DNA from: Penicillus capitatus
Taxonomy: Eukaryota; Chlorophyta
Assembly: GCA_965649825.1 (NCBI GenBank)
Contig: OZ287694.1
Coordinates: forward strand, 2,418,001 to 2,482,000
Direction of reading: 5' to 3'
DNA length: 64,000 nt
Positions 10,788 through 23,035 of this stretch are shown piece by piece (position 1 is the first letter of the stretch; each line of letters begins with the position of its first letter). Under the pieces are notes generated by a model that worked only from the letters and a program-made list of their open reading frames with translations, was not told where the DNA came from and made no database searches. The translations under genes and the position numbers were made by a program.

Positions 10788-11580
10788 GATGAGCCAACCC
10801 GGAGACGATTAAGACACTTACTCTCCGTCAACCTCTCCGCCGCCGTGCAAGCGAGGGGGGATGTCCACGCCGATGACATATTAAGGAACGTGGTGGGTGA
10901 GGCAGCCGAAGGGAGTTCTTCACAACTAGCACGTCTCAGATCGCTTGCTCTCTCCAACGGACGCGGCATTCCGCATATCCCGTCAGAGATCACGGAGCGC
11001 CTCACATTTCTCGCACAGCTGACAGAGCTGTGTTTGCATGCCTTACCAGGAAACCATCCGCTGCGCTCTCCGGAGAGCATTCTCAACCTCACCCTTCGTT
11101 TTCCGAGGACTTATCCGGAAGATCTAATCGAGGATCTCATGAATTTGACGAATCTCACAAGCTTGGCGATCTGCAATGAAGAAGAGACACACATCTGTCT
11201 CATTCTGACAGTGTGACGCCGTTTGATTTTTTTCAAGGAACGCAGGTAATTGAAGACGCTGCTTACGAGGAACATCTGTTTGGATCCTCCGTTTCTCGAT
11301 GCTTTTAAGGCTTTGACCGGCCTGACGGATCTGTGCCTTAGGGGTGAAAATGTACCGATGGACCACGGCCTCGTCTGTCGACAGATGAGCCTTCTCTCGA
11401 ATCTGGAGGTGCTTGAGATTCCGTACCCCGAGTTGTTGGTCGACAGTAAAACTGGTGTGCCTCAACGAAGCTTGTCCGAACTGAAGAACATCCGACGCGA
11501 TTGGGGGAAGAGTAACAAAGGTGAAGATACTTCGTCGGCAATGGCAAAAGTGTTTGATCGTTTTCGGAGTCTGAGATAAT
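10788..11580 (+). pseudogene. Leucine-rich-repeat protein gene, decayed
   Basis: LRR signatures are clear: LTELCLHALPG, LTNLTSLAIC, LTGLTDLCLRG and LSNLEVLEIP, spaced like ribonuclease-inhibitor-type repeats. Reading from the ATG at 10788 gives MSQPGDD and then a stop. The LRR frame opens only after about 10800 (VHADDILRNVVGEAAEGSSSQ). A second break lies at 11210-11250: the frame LKTLLTRNICLD is immediately preceded by TAA at 11247-11249 and no acceptor rescues it. The related insert at 3050-3606 shows a different frame after the same MSQPGD start. I read this as a decayed member of an LRR family, perhaps carried in with the neighbouring retroelement DNA. No membrane segment or kinase domain is seen. 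Confidence 0.6.
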
Positions 11581-12366
11581 TGATTCTACCGTTAGCATTG
11601 TTAGCATTGCAACTTACACTTCCATAAGATCTGAATAATCAATCCCCTTTCCTAACAACGAATCACGTGTTTGTTCTTCTCGAAACGACGCAGATAACGC
11701 AGCGTCGGCGAACACTCATGTGTATACGCCGATCGGCAACGAATATCCCATCAGTCAACACTTTACAGTGAGCAGATCATAACGATGAAACGTCGTCGTC
11801 GTCAGTTTCTGTCAAAGTAAAGAGTTACTGTCACTCGATGCATCGACGTTCACCTGCCGCAAAGATGTGACGCCGACAGGGGTTTCTCAAAGCGAGTGTT
11901 TAGGCATCGTAGAACTGCGGACGTTGCCGCACACCATGCGTGCTTTCGCGAGATCGTGCGAAGATGAAGTTTACAGCGTCGCGCGCTCATACGAGGGGTT
12001 GTCTTCGCCTGCGTTTCTTGTCGCATCGAGTAAACGACTGTCTGAGACAACGAAGGTCGTCCGGCCGAGCGTAAGAACTAGGCAAGACGGACACCATCGA
12101 AGAACAGAAGAATACTCACTGTTCGCCGTGACGCATCCCAATGATCTAAACGGCTGCTAAGCTTGGACGCTACGTTTGACGTCTTCACGTCAGCGTGCGG
12201 CTTTGGCTCACTGCGAACTATTCTGTTGCGTTAGAACCTACCAGCAAAAGAGAAACGCGACGGGAACGACTATTTGTGTGAGAGGTGATGAAGAGCATTT
12301 GGTACCCAAGACTGCGCTTCTTAAAGCAATCATCGTTTTAGTGTGTATGATGCACATTTAGTGCCA
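11581..12366. other. Intergenic, no gene seen
   Basis: These 786 bp lie between the LRR pseudogene and the 3' end of the beta-helix/TRP gene. Open frames are short and without recognisable motifs. This should be the 3' flank of the minus-strand receptor gene plus junction sequence of the duplication unit. Confidence 0.5.
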
Positions 12367-15300
12367 TCATTGATTGGATGGCGCGCCCCCTGCAACGAAT
12401 GGTTGTAGTTTCTGATGCACAGTAGCCATTGCGACATGCTTCACTCTCTCTTGCAGAACAAACGCCAGTCGGATCATTCGACGAATTGGGTTCCTGGGAA
12501 TATCTGTCGCTTCCATGAGCTTCAACTGGGCTTCGACACACTTGTCTCCGTAGAAAAAAACAGCAAACAGAATAACGGCCATCAAGAGAGAATTGACGAT
12601 CACTAAAATGACTGTCAAAAGGACTCTTGCATATTCAGATGTGTTGGCATCGTTGAAGACGACGCCGCCATAGAAACTAAAAATCGAGACCATCAAAGAA
12701 CAACCTTCCAAAACGTTGAGGCGAGGATATTTGAAAGGTGCCGCAATCAAATGAAGGACAAGGGCCAGAGTCAGTATCCCCAGTGCCATTACTGCTTGAA
12801 GATTGGATCCTAAGGGATAAGCAAAAACAATAACAGCAACAATCAAGGCTTTGCGAAACAGAATAATGACTTCCCAGTAGACAAACTTGTCTTTGTAGTT
12901 CTGATAGATAAAGCTGTAGGTGTTGAGCATGTAAGGCTCCATGAGCTTCTTCATGCGACGCTTGCGAAAAAGAAGGATCAGGAGATAAAGAGGGACGCCG
13001 CACAGGAAAAACACGATGCCCGGAATTCCGAGAAACACGACCAGAATAGCGTGATTCTGACGGAAGCACTCGATGTTTGTGTCCTGTGTCCAGTAGTAAC
13101 CATCTGCTATGGAGAAGTGCGCGTAGCTGGCATTTCTTTGAGGGTCATCGAACTCCTCTACTCTGGACATGGCATCGGAGTCCAGACGAATGCAGCTGAT
13201 GGTTCCCATGAGGTCTTCTGAGATGGACTGGTAGGCAAAAAATTCGACGACGAGAAAGCTGATGATGAGCCTCGATCTGAGAAAGTGACGACACACCAAA
13301 GGAGCCATGCTAGGGTTGTAGCGCATGACCAGCCACTGAGCGACAAAAAAGAACATGGCAAGCAGCATCAGGAAGAAAGGAAAAGACACGCGAAGAAGGA
13401 CACCGTAGATGGAGCGGAAATCGGAATCCATGTCCAGCAGACACGTCATCGGAGTGAATCCGGCACCGTTTGAGAAGCCCGCCACCGAATCTGGACACAA
13501 CAGTCAAGCATGCAATGTCAAAAGGAGGACGTACGCATTCCAGCCAACATGTTTTTGATCGAATTCGTCCACTCCAGGTTGATGTTCACAGCAATGGCTG
13601 TCACTTGGGAGAAGTTGACAAAGATCTGCAAACGCGTTACGGTGTTGCAGAAGAGTGACTGTGAAAAGAGATAACCTTGATGGTTTCGGAAACATGCTGA
13701 GCTGCAATGACGTAATCGGCAGAGTGCTGTTGACTCGATGACATTTCCCTCTCAATGGGCGGAGAGGATACCGATGCAGGAGTCGGTTGCGATGTATTTG
13801 AGAATCGTACAGGTTGCACTTCAATTTCGGTTTGCGTCACGTCACCAGGGAGCGAGCGTGACCTGGTTGCGGCGTCTGCCGCGGAGCTTTGGTTGTTTGG
13901 AAGCCGCATCATGAACGTAGCAGGCCTTCTACTTCTGTTATTCTTCTTTAAGCGTGATAGCGCAACTGCCCTTGTGGCGTGTTGCTGTGCAATGTCCATC
14001 GTCTGTTTCATGTCACGACCAGAGACCAGGGCACTTCGAATCGTGATGGCCAGGAAGATCAATTGCCACAGTCCCAGCAAAGAGATCACAATGGCCGTGG
14101 TGGTTTTGGTACTGCATTCCACACACGTCTTGCCATTGGCAAGTCCGTAGTCTCCTGCGCAGGATCCGCAGAGAGGTCCTTCGTATCCCGCGGAGCACTG
14201 TTCGTATTCTTCGTTGCTGAAGACAGGATGCTTCTCCTGATCGAAGCGGTCCAGAAACTCTTGAATCTTGGCATTGCGCATCTTCTCAAGGACCTTCTGC
14301 CGATCGCCGTAGGAACAGGCATCGTTGTGGAAGCACTCGTGCATGATCACTGAGAAGGGACTGGAGTGCCAGTAACCCAATGCGGGAACTAGCGATGCAT
14401 TCCCCTCACACCTGGCATTGTCGGGACAGTCTGCGCAATCATCGACGTCCACGTAGAACGTGAACGATTCCAGAGCACAGGATTCGCAGGCAAAGCCTTC
14501 GCTGTTGTATCGTTCTCCCAGATGACACTCCCTCAGCGTCACACTCGCACTGACTGCCTTGATCTTGCCAACGCGGGCAGAGAAGATGATTTCGTACCGT
14601 CCAGGGAGGGCGCTGAGAGATAGTGCATCGAAGACGGCCACACCGTTCGAGGGCGTCGACAAGACTTGGCCAGCAGCAATTAACCCATCGCTGTCCAAAC
14701 GCAGAGGGTCTACGCTGACAGCCAGAGAAGCGTCAACGATTCCACCGGTGACGACCTGATCCAACCCGTCTAGTACTTGGATCTCGATCGGAGGCAGAAA
14801 ATGTGTTCGGCCACTGGACTGGTTGGTGATCAGAATTCCAGTAGCAGGATCTGCAATTGGATGACGGATGCCCAGACGGACAGCCGTTCCTGCGATATCT
14901 TTTCCGTACCCATCTTTGCCGACCTGGTTGTCAATGAATCTGTCTCTCTTCTTCATCTTGTCTAATGTCTGGTAGTTGAAATCTCTGTCGACTTCAGCAA
15001 CCTCAGAATAGTACACGTGTCTGAGATTTGAGACCATCAAGGCACCTCCGGCAGCCTGGGCTCTGTTTCTTCTGAATGTCAGCGCATGGAGATTTAGGGT
15101 TCGGCACGGATCGCTCGTGAGCAAAGTGGAAGTCTGATCTGTGCTGGACGGACAGTCGGGCTTCCAGTCGATGTCTTCTTCGGTTGATATCATCATAGCA
15201 CCACCAACGGTTGCAACATTGCTCGTGAAGTTGCTGCTATAGATTTCAATCGTTGCTGGTGCTCTGTTGGCGATGCCGTTGAGATCCATGCAGATGGCAC

Positions 15301-17434
15301 CTCCTCCACCTGGGTAACATGGATTGGCACTTGTAGGATCAAGAAGATCGGCATCCGAAGGAACAGAATCTTCATCTTTCAAGGCAGCTTCGAAAAAACG
15401 TTGAGTGGATTGAACGGCCGCATTTGGATACTCCAATGAATCTGGGGAGACAGCGGAGAGGTTGGAATGGGCCGTGTTGCCTGAGAACTTCCCGGAGTCC
15501 AATTTGAATTTGTTCAGGATCGAGTTTGAGGCCTTGTAGTAGATGGCACCTCCACAGATGGCAGAGTTTCTGGTAATTTCAGAAAAATCTTAACGAAAGG
15601 CAGCTTTCGAACCAGTACTTACCCGAGGAACTCATTGCGTGGAGGATCCACGATTCCAAAAGCTTCGGCATTCGGGTCCGCTGATCCTACCGTGATGCGG
15701 ACAGTAGAAACACTTTCCACATACATTGCGCCTCCTTTCTGTGCTGAGTTGTTGTGCATTTGTACGTCCGTCACTGACAGATCACTTCCAGTTTTCGAGT
15801 TAATGAAGCAGACGGCGCCTCCATTCTGTTCTGCTTTGTTTTGCACATAGAAGACTCTATTGATGTGTATGATTCCCGAACCGATGCCAAACATGGCGCC
15901 ACCATCGAAAGCCACATTGTCTTCAAAACGCGAAGCAGTTAGGTCCGAATGGCCTTCAGAAAGAGTCAGTCCAGCTCCGTTAGTCAGAAAAATGGCCCCG
16001 CCCACAAATGCAGTGTTGTTCTTGAACACTGTTGTTTTAGCTTCCGGAGCAGCGACGTTGCGGAAAACGACGGCACCCCCTCCCAGCGATGCCCTGTTGT
16101 TAGTGAATTGGCAATCGTTTATTCCACACGATGATTCGATTGGGGCAACGTAGTGGAATGCACCCCCATAAACAGCAGAGTTATTGTCAAAGGTAGACTT
16201 TTCGATGTCCAGCTTCGATGTAATCTCAGAAAAAGCTGCAAAAATAGCCCCTCCCATTTGCAAGTCCGATTCGTCCATGGTGTTCTGGGGCGGTTCGACA
16301 CAGTTACCCTCGAAGTTAGAGTTCCGAACAGTGATCTTCTGATTGTCACTGAAGTGGATGGCGCCTCCTGCTGGAACGGCATGGTTTGATTTGAATGTGC
16401 AGTTTTCAATATCAACTTCAGCGTAATCTGCGACATAGATGGCTCCACCGGAAGGCGAAGGTAAAGGAAAACGCAAGTAAGGATTGGCCTCCAACGGACT
16501 GCCACCGGTCAGTGTCAGACCAGATTGATCACGTCCGCCTCGCAGCACACTGTTTCCCTCAAATGTCGAATCCACAATCGTGATCTGGGACGTCTGCAGC
16601 TCTGCTTCGGCCTCTCTGGGCTGCTGGTTGACAAGGATGGCGCCTCCGGTACTTGATGCCACGTTCGCGATGAAAGAAGAGTTCTCGACGCGCAGAGAGT
16701 GTCCGTGAAAGGAGATGGCTCCACCCCCGATTCCAGTATTTCTCTGGAAACGGCAGCCGAGTATCTGAGCGTGAACCTCAGCCTCAGCATGAAATCCGCC
16801 GCCAGCGCTGAGTTCATCTGATTCGACGTTGTCAATGAAGTCCACATTTGTTAGTGTGACGTCCAGTCTCTGCGGAGGACGAGATTGACATTCTGGATCG
16901 AACGGATCATCGCAAACCGCTGTCTTGTCGAGAACATGGACTGCAGTCTTCGTGCAATTTCGCAAGATCAAGTTTTCGACTTCGATTCCATTCGCACTAC
17001 ATTCCCAAACGTCACATCGCGAATGCTGAAAGCATCAGTGAACGCACTGTATCATGAAGCCTTCTTCGTCTTTGGCGCACGTCAAACTCGGCCGGACGTT
17101 AGGGTCCCCGCGGAACGTCAGACGCGGAGTGTTGACTTCGATGCCGGACGGCAGCTGTATGTCCTCGGTGACGACGAAGACGGCATTCCGCCGGGCATTT
17201 GCGACCAACTTGTTGAACTGGTTTGCGTTTTGACTTGTGATGATGATTTCTCTTCCACCGCGCTGCTGCAGCTGTCGCGTCTTCGTCGCTGCTCGACAAA
17301 AAACTCGATTTTATGTTGTTTCTTTCTCGGATCCTTAAATGGATCGTACCAGTTTTCTCAGCTGGGACAGCACGTCCTTTCGCAAACAAAACCAAAGCCA
17401 CAGCAATGTACAAAAGATACGCTGTCTTCGACAT
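12367..17434 (-). CDS. Beta-helix (Pmp-like) ectodomain with TRP-like multi-pass C-terminus
   Basis: Five exons (17434-17350, 17288-15623, 15569-13676, 13625-13535, 13490-12367; introns 44-61 nt) give about 1,615 residues. Order: signal peptide (MSKTAYLLYIAVALVLFA); a long right-handed beta-helix with many GGAI/GGGA and FxxN repeats, as in Pmp proteins; a Cys-rich stalk ending CSAGYEGPLCGSC; a first membrane helix; a basic linker; then a multi-helix block with a YxNYKDKFVYWEVIILFRKALIV segment split across helices, as in TRP-like protist proteins. Likely a surface receptor or channel, by inference. Exon 2 contains an in-frame TGA near 17034-17036; an 18-nt GT-AG segment (17043-17026) would remove it. 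A paralogue starts at 402. Confidence 0.75.
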
Positions 17435-20400
17435 CTGTTCAGGAACGGTCGTTTTGCTGCCTTCTTGCAGAGTAAACAAAACGGAGGCGAGATACTTTGG
17501 ATTGTGCGCCGGAAAGTGTCGTCGAGCCTTCGGAAAGGAAACAGAAACGGTTTTCGCTACTCGAACTCTTCCGGCCGTTGCTGCCACCAGATGTCTAGCG
17601 GTCAAAAACGAGTGGTAGAAAGACACGCTACATGCAGATGTGACGGTTGTCCTCGTCGTAACGTTCGTAAATGAATTAAACTACAGTTAAAGATGGGCAA
17701 AAGCGTTCTCTCTCCGTCAAGGACGTTTTACCCTCGCCACTCACAAAGCCTCAAGCTGCAGTGCCACGATGAGCCGAACGCGATCTTCTTTGTGCGTCTT
17801 GCCTCCCCTTCTGTCTTCTAAATGTCGATGGATTTGATAAAATGTACGGAAACGCGAGAATTGAAACCCGACAATCGAAGAAGTCGACAGTTTCGAAGGG
17901 GTGTCTCCCTGCGTCGGAGAACTTCCCTAGTGTCGTTTACTTCGTCGTGCAGAGAAGCATTTGAAAACGAAGAGGTCACCAGAGTTGTGATCGAAAGAGT
18001 GGAGGGAACACGCCAATCGCGACAACCGACACAAAGCTATCTTTCGATACATGTCAGAGAATTATGAGTCCCCTAAGTGCTGTTGTTGATCAGGCAGCCA
18101 GTTTTGAAGGCTGACCCGGACGCAGGTCCTCTCGGAAGCGAGTCACGCAGGGAACTGTGTGGCTAGTAACTCTTTAATTAATGACACGACCCATACTGCT
18201 AGCCGACGGGTCCGAATACCCGGAAACCTTCATGTGTCACCTCACCTGTCGCCATTACGCTATACATTTCAGTGTCTCTACCGTTGCAATGGCACAAGAA
18301 GATACGAAAGAATCTTATAACGGTGTTCAGATGTTAGAATGGTTGAATATGCACTGTTGTGGAAATGGAGTTGTTTTGAATGTGTTAAATCTGTGCGCCA
18401 TGCCATAAAAAATTTCGTACGTATTTTCGGGGGAGCATTGAAAGCCTCATTGGTATGTTCATAGGTCTTCCCGTTACATCGTAAGAACTTCAAGCACAGT
18501 TTCACGTATGTTGATTAAGAAATTCAATACGATTTCACAACACCGTCCATCTCATTTCCGACATCGTGTCTTGCCGAGGCACGGCTCAACCGCTCCAAAG
18601 ACCTACGACACCGTTCACACCGGCCATTTCTGATACATCCCTCAGTTGCTCCGTAATCGTTGCTCAAACTCTTGTCAACGACGTCCACGCAAGAGAAACT
18701 AGTGAAAAAGCCGGACGCAACACGATAGGTGATTTGCATCCGTTACGGCTGGCATCACTGTTTGTTACAGGGCATACGAAGACAAGCACGACTTCACGTA
18801 CTCGACCATACTTGTCGTTATACGAAGAAAAGACAGTCAAAGTTCATGACGCAGCGCAGTACAACGCATTCCGTCTGTCTTGTTGTGACGTTCGCGAGGG
18901 GCTTGTCATGCATGAGGCAAACATGACATCACGCACGACGCCCACGATGAGAGGCACCACGTCATGTGGCATTTTGATTATTCAAACGGTCGTGAATCTT
19001 GTATGCGCTAAAGTTCAAGATACTACTGCGACGCACCTTTCCACGTGTCCATCCGACCACGAAGGCGGAAGCCCAGTGGCCCTGCCACTCACATGGCTTC
19101 GAAGCGAAGCGATTCCCAAGCTCGCGACCGGGTATCTACAAGCTCAGTTCGCGGAGTGGTTGCCAATTCTCGGTTACGCTCAGTTGTTTTTGTGGCCATA
19201 GTTATTTTCCCCAGAGCGTTAGCATGGAGCAATGGAGACCCCCGACGAAGATGTGCGAACACAGCAAAGCGAGAGAAGCCGATTTTGTCGCAAGTCCTTT
19301 TTCGAAGAGCCAATCTCGTGCTTCCGTTGCTTGTCGAGAAGAAGATATCCGCTGCGTATTTCAAGACAAGATTATACCGCTCATCAAAAACATTTGTGGC
19401 GATTCGGAAGTGAACATAAAGGACATTTGAGGATTCGGAGTGAGAGCTTGCAGTTCAGCTCGGCCGCGGGAGAGCGGATGTGTCCATGTCAAGAGTGCGT
19501 CGGAGTCTTCGTTTCGGGCTATTTAGGCGGGAGGCCACAGCGGCGAACAAACCGCCCCGTGTGGCGCTACGCCGGCAGACGATTCAGTGGTGGAGGCCCT
19601 GGCATAAGGAAGACGAGAGAGGGGCTTATAACAATGTGACACTCCATGGTCGAAGCATGGGCGTTTAACGCGAGAACTGTTCTGTTGCATTCGTCTAGCT
19701 GTGTAACTAACCATTACCGGCGGAGTTTTCCGCGACCGGCACGTCCGCTTCTTCCCTCGCTTGGAATCCTCGCATGCCCCACGAGTCAGAACAAGTTCGT
19801 GCCAAACACGAGGAAATCTAGGAGAACGTCGAGCGAGAGTGTACTTGCAAAGAAACTTCATAGGAACGGTGCTTGTTTTCGGTTTGCATGTTCAAATCCG
19901 TGCGGAATAAACACACTCCTATCGATACGAATAGTTAAAGTGACGCGACACAAGAGGCGGAAGGTATCGACAGAACGGACATCTGAGTTTTACGTTCGAT
20001 GTGGAGGGAAGCACTCTGCACAGATGGTATGATACAGCCCGCGGTAGGGTTTATTGAAGAAATGTGACCATGGAGCGGGGCCTTACAATCGACGAATCGT
20101 GTTTGCGCTAATGTCCTCTCCGCTGCCGGTCCGGCCCTACACACTACGACATAACGCGACAACATTTAGCATTATCCGTGATGTGACGTTGACGGATTGG
20201 CAACGCCTTTGGTGGCGCAGACTGTCGAAATCTGGTACATCCAATTACTCTTTGGTTTCACGATTGTATACTTCATGTGTGATATCTATCCTTCTCCGAC
20301 TTTCAGAGGTAGGCGTTTCGGCGCTAACGCGTTCGGAAGACTTCTGCTCTCTCGCGAGTTGCTGTTTAGAGACACGAGACCGTTTCGTCGGTTAAGACCT

Positions 20401-20670
20401 CGAAGAGATTCGTAACAATCGAACGACGTGCGTGCAAGCTGATTCGCAGCAACCATCGTCCGTTCAAAAGCATGTCCGTCATACAGCACCCCAATGACCC
20501 AGATTGAAAAAATAACAGCAGCTGTCACATCAATTACGCATGAGTGTGACGCTCGCTTCGGCACATGAAATACGGTAAACGCAGAACATCCAACGATGTT
20601 CCGACGATAATGTGTCGCCTAATGTATCTCTATTCAACACTGCATTTGGCAGTTCTGTAAGATGATCGCG
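17435..20670. other. Intergenic part of the right duplication copy
   Basis: This 3.2 kb lies between two minus-strand genes and should include the promoter of the beta-helix gene near its right-hand edge at 17435 and the 3' flank of sulfotransferase B. Open frames exist (for example 18566-19201 and 19646-20032 on plus) but no domain is recognised. The 19646-20032 frame is the counterpart of 2468-2815. Confidence 0.5.
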
Positions 20671-21798
20671 TCAAACGGAATCTCCGAAACTTCTGCCCAG
20701 CTCTTCGTTAATTGCAGCTCGCATCTCTTCGTAACTGCCGTGTCCTGTGACCGGCTGCATCATGGCACGCCACTTTGCATCCATCTTCTGATGCATCTCC
20801 TCGGAGAGCAGTCTATTCCCATCTCCCAGCCTCCCATTGCGAACTCTGCCTTCGTGCGTATGGACACCGTAATAGCGCGGAAGGCCCAGCGCCTCGTTCC
20901 TGGCGATCTTGATCTGATGCGAATCGAACTTGTGCTTGTGCTTCTTCATGAAGTCGAAGGACGCCTAAGAACTGTCTATCGAACAACAGGTAGAAACATC
21001 GACGGAGAAATGCTTTGCCTGTTCCTCCACGAGCTTCAGCAGCTTGGGATCGTCTGCTCCCACGTTCAGAAACTGAGCGACCAGGCGGATGCATTGCGTC
21101 AGATCCGCCTTCATGTCCTCATAGTGCAGCCACAAGACGTCTGCGTCTTTGCGGCGAGGATACCACGAAACTGGAAAACAAACACAATCAGTAAGTGACT
21201 CGAGTACCATCCATCCCTTACCCATATGCTGCATCTGCTGAGCGTTGGCCATAGGCATGTTCGGCAGCTCTTGCATGACCATCCATTCGACGAATTCATT
21301 AATATCTATGTCGCTTTCCTCAAACAGCCAGTTGTGAAAGTGGAAGTAATAGGACACAATAGAGTCCTTCGGATTTCTGCAAAGCAGTCGACGGTGCGTA
21401 CGAATCAACAGCAAGAGGCAGACCCACCTGACCACAACGATGTGCTTGCCAAACCCCTTGATGGACATCTCGTAAGGGAAGTGCGTCTTGAAGAGACGGG
21501 GCGGCTCGAATGGCTGAGACGACTCCAGTTCGCGTTCGTGCTCAAACTCGTAATAGAACTCGATGAATGGAATGACGGAGTCCATTTCGTCGAAGTTCAT
21601 GTCCCCTCCGGAGCGAAGTCCGTGCATAATCTGCTGCATCCAAGCCGTCCCTGACTTCGGTCCCGTCGCCAAGAGAACGTCATCAGGACTCGGCTGGAAA
21701 CGCAACGCCTTTTCGAGGCACTCAGGGGTGTACGCCAAAGAAAGTCGTCGAAGGAATTTCCAAACGCACGGAGGAGGTTCTGCTCCCGAAACATTCAT
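20671..21798 (-). CDS. Cytosolic-type sulfotransferase, copy B
   Basis: Four exons (21798-21428, 21376-21222, 21170-21019, 20964-20671) encode 323 residues, with exon lengths identical to copy A. The sulfate-donor loop reads TGPKSGTAW, closer to the family consensus than copy A. RNPKDSIVSYY and LWLHYEDMKADL are also present. Intron 1 is 51 nt, a multiple of three without a stop, so an unspliced transcript would still be open through it. Intron 3 uses the same GC donor as copy A. Substitutions against copy A cluster in exons 1 and 2, which may tune the acceptor site. It lies upstream of, and on the same strand as, the beta-helix gene. Confidence 0.9.
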
Positions 21799-21984
21799 CT
21801 AGAAAAGGTGCAGGCTGGGAGAACGCAGACGAAGAAAAAAGCAACAGATGACAAAACAGACTGCAAGACTTTTCACAAAGGATTTCGACTAATTGAGAAA
21901 GCAACACCATTACGCGAAAAAAACGTTTCCGGCAAAGATGACGTCACTTGCGTCCAAGACGTACGGCAGAATTTACAGAAACGT

Positions 21985-22849
21985 CTACTTCACAGACGCT
22001 TCCTCCGTTTCACGCTTCTGTTTCTTCCTGGGGACGTCGAGCTGGTTCTCTTCGAGATCCAGATCCACGTGTGTCACGTCGAGGGCACAACACTGAGCGA
22101 CGTCCACATCCAACAGATCCGCCAGACACGGATGCGTTCGGCCGAAGTCCCCGTGGACGAACTCCTTTATGTAGCATCCCGCCGACGTGCAGACCTCCAG
22201 TGTCAGATACCGTCTGTGGTGCCTGACCGCGGCGGCTTTCATCCAGTGGACCACTTTGCTGCGTGCCGCGTTGGCCCGACGGTGCGCCACTCGAAGGGGC
22301 GTCCACTGCGTGACATCCACGTCTCTGAGGCCGTTGAGTTGCTCTATGTCACTCGACGTGACGTCCCGGGAGATCCACACCAGTGCGAGATAGCTCTTCT
22401 GCATGTCTTCCTCCCCGGACTTCATGCAGAGAATGGAATCCCTTTTCGCCACCTGCCAGTCCCGAACGAGCACGCCTGTAGTCCGATCCGACGTCTCTCT
22501 CAGCAGCTGCTCCAGGTCCTCCCTACGATCCAATCCAGAACGCGATAGATAGGGCGCTGGGGTTGGAGGCGCGAGACGTGGCGAGTGTCTGGGGATGAGG
22601 GTTCGTGATCTCGACAGTGAAAGGCCGTCCTGTGCCCAACATTCGAACATCCATGTCTTCCCGACCGGCAGGAATGAATTTGACGCCGTCGCTGGTGACG
22701 ATTTTTCCGACAGCCGCAGCGACGACGGACTCGACGGACGACTCCGCCATGACGGTGCCATCGCGCAACACAAATGGCGTCTGGCTGATATCTCGGCGGA
22801 GCTTGAGATAGCGTCCGTTCAGATACAGCCGTTGCACCTGCACCTGTCC
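21985..22849 (-). CDS. PUS10: PUS10-type tRNA pseudouridine synthase, catalytic half
   Basis: PUS10 makes pseudouridine 54/55 in the tRNA T arm. Two exons (22849-22578, 22522-21985; 55-nt intron) give about 269 residues. Visible motifs are LNGRYLKLRRDISQTPF, GREDMDVRMLGTGRPF (with the family's catalytic Asp) and, near the C-terminus, GCYIKEFVHGDFGRTHPCL. A branch-point-like CTAAC and a pyrimidine tract precede 22849, so another exon should lie upstream. Only about 190 bp separate this from the VPS2 coding region, too little for the usual N-terminal THUMP-containing half (the human protein is about 529 residues). Either the gene is short, or its N-terminal exons overlap the VPS2 region. The C-terminal tail is Lys/Arg/Glu rich. 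Confidence 0.8.
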
Positions 22850-23035
22850 CTGAGGAACAGCTCTCCGTTAGGTGCGTCATCTGCCAAGAGAAGCGCGCCG
22901 TACGGAAGAGGGCCCTGTGCTCGACATAGCCAAAATGGGCGACATCGAGATCATCGCGAAATCAAACCCCGAAGATGTTCAGACCGAAAGACTCGAAGGG
23001 TACGCTCACTCTTCCTCGACAGCCGCGATGCGCAG

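Larger units (their letters stand above)
17036..22680. repeat. Right copy of the tandem segmental duplication
   Basis: Counterpart of 1-6056. It lacks the 0.55-kb LRR-derived insert and continues past the left copy's breakpoint into the start of PUS10 and then VPS2, so it represents the undisturbed arrangement. Coding exons are nearly identical between copies, whereas intergenic DNA differs by many substitutions and indels. Confidence 0.9.

Noticed and set aside
13755-14353. Plus-strand frames inside the receptor gene
   Set aside because: Shadows of the minus-strand receptor exon 3, which has signature Cys-rich and membrane segments.
21808-22548. Plus-strand frame of 246 codons (and its counterpart 5249-5956)
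   Set aside because: It is antisense to the PUS10 catalytic exon, which has clear family motifs on minus; the plus translation has none.
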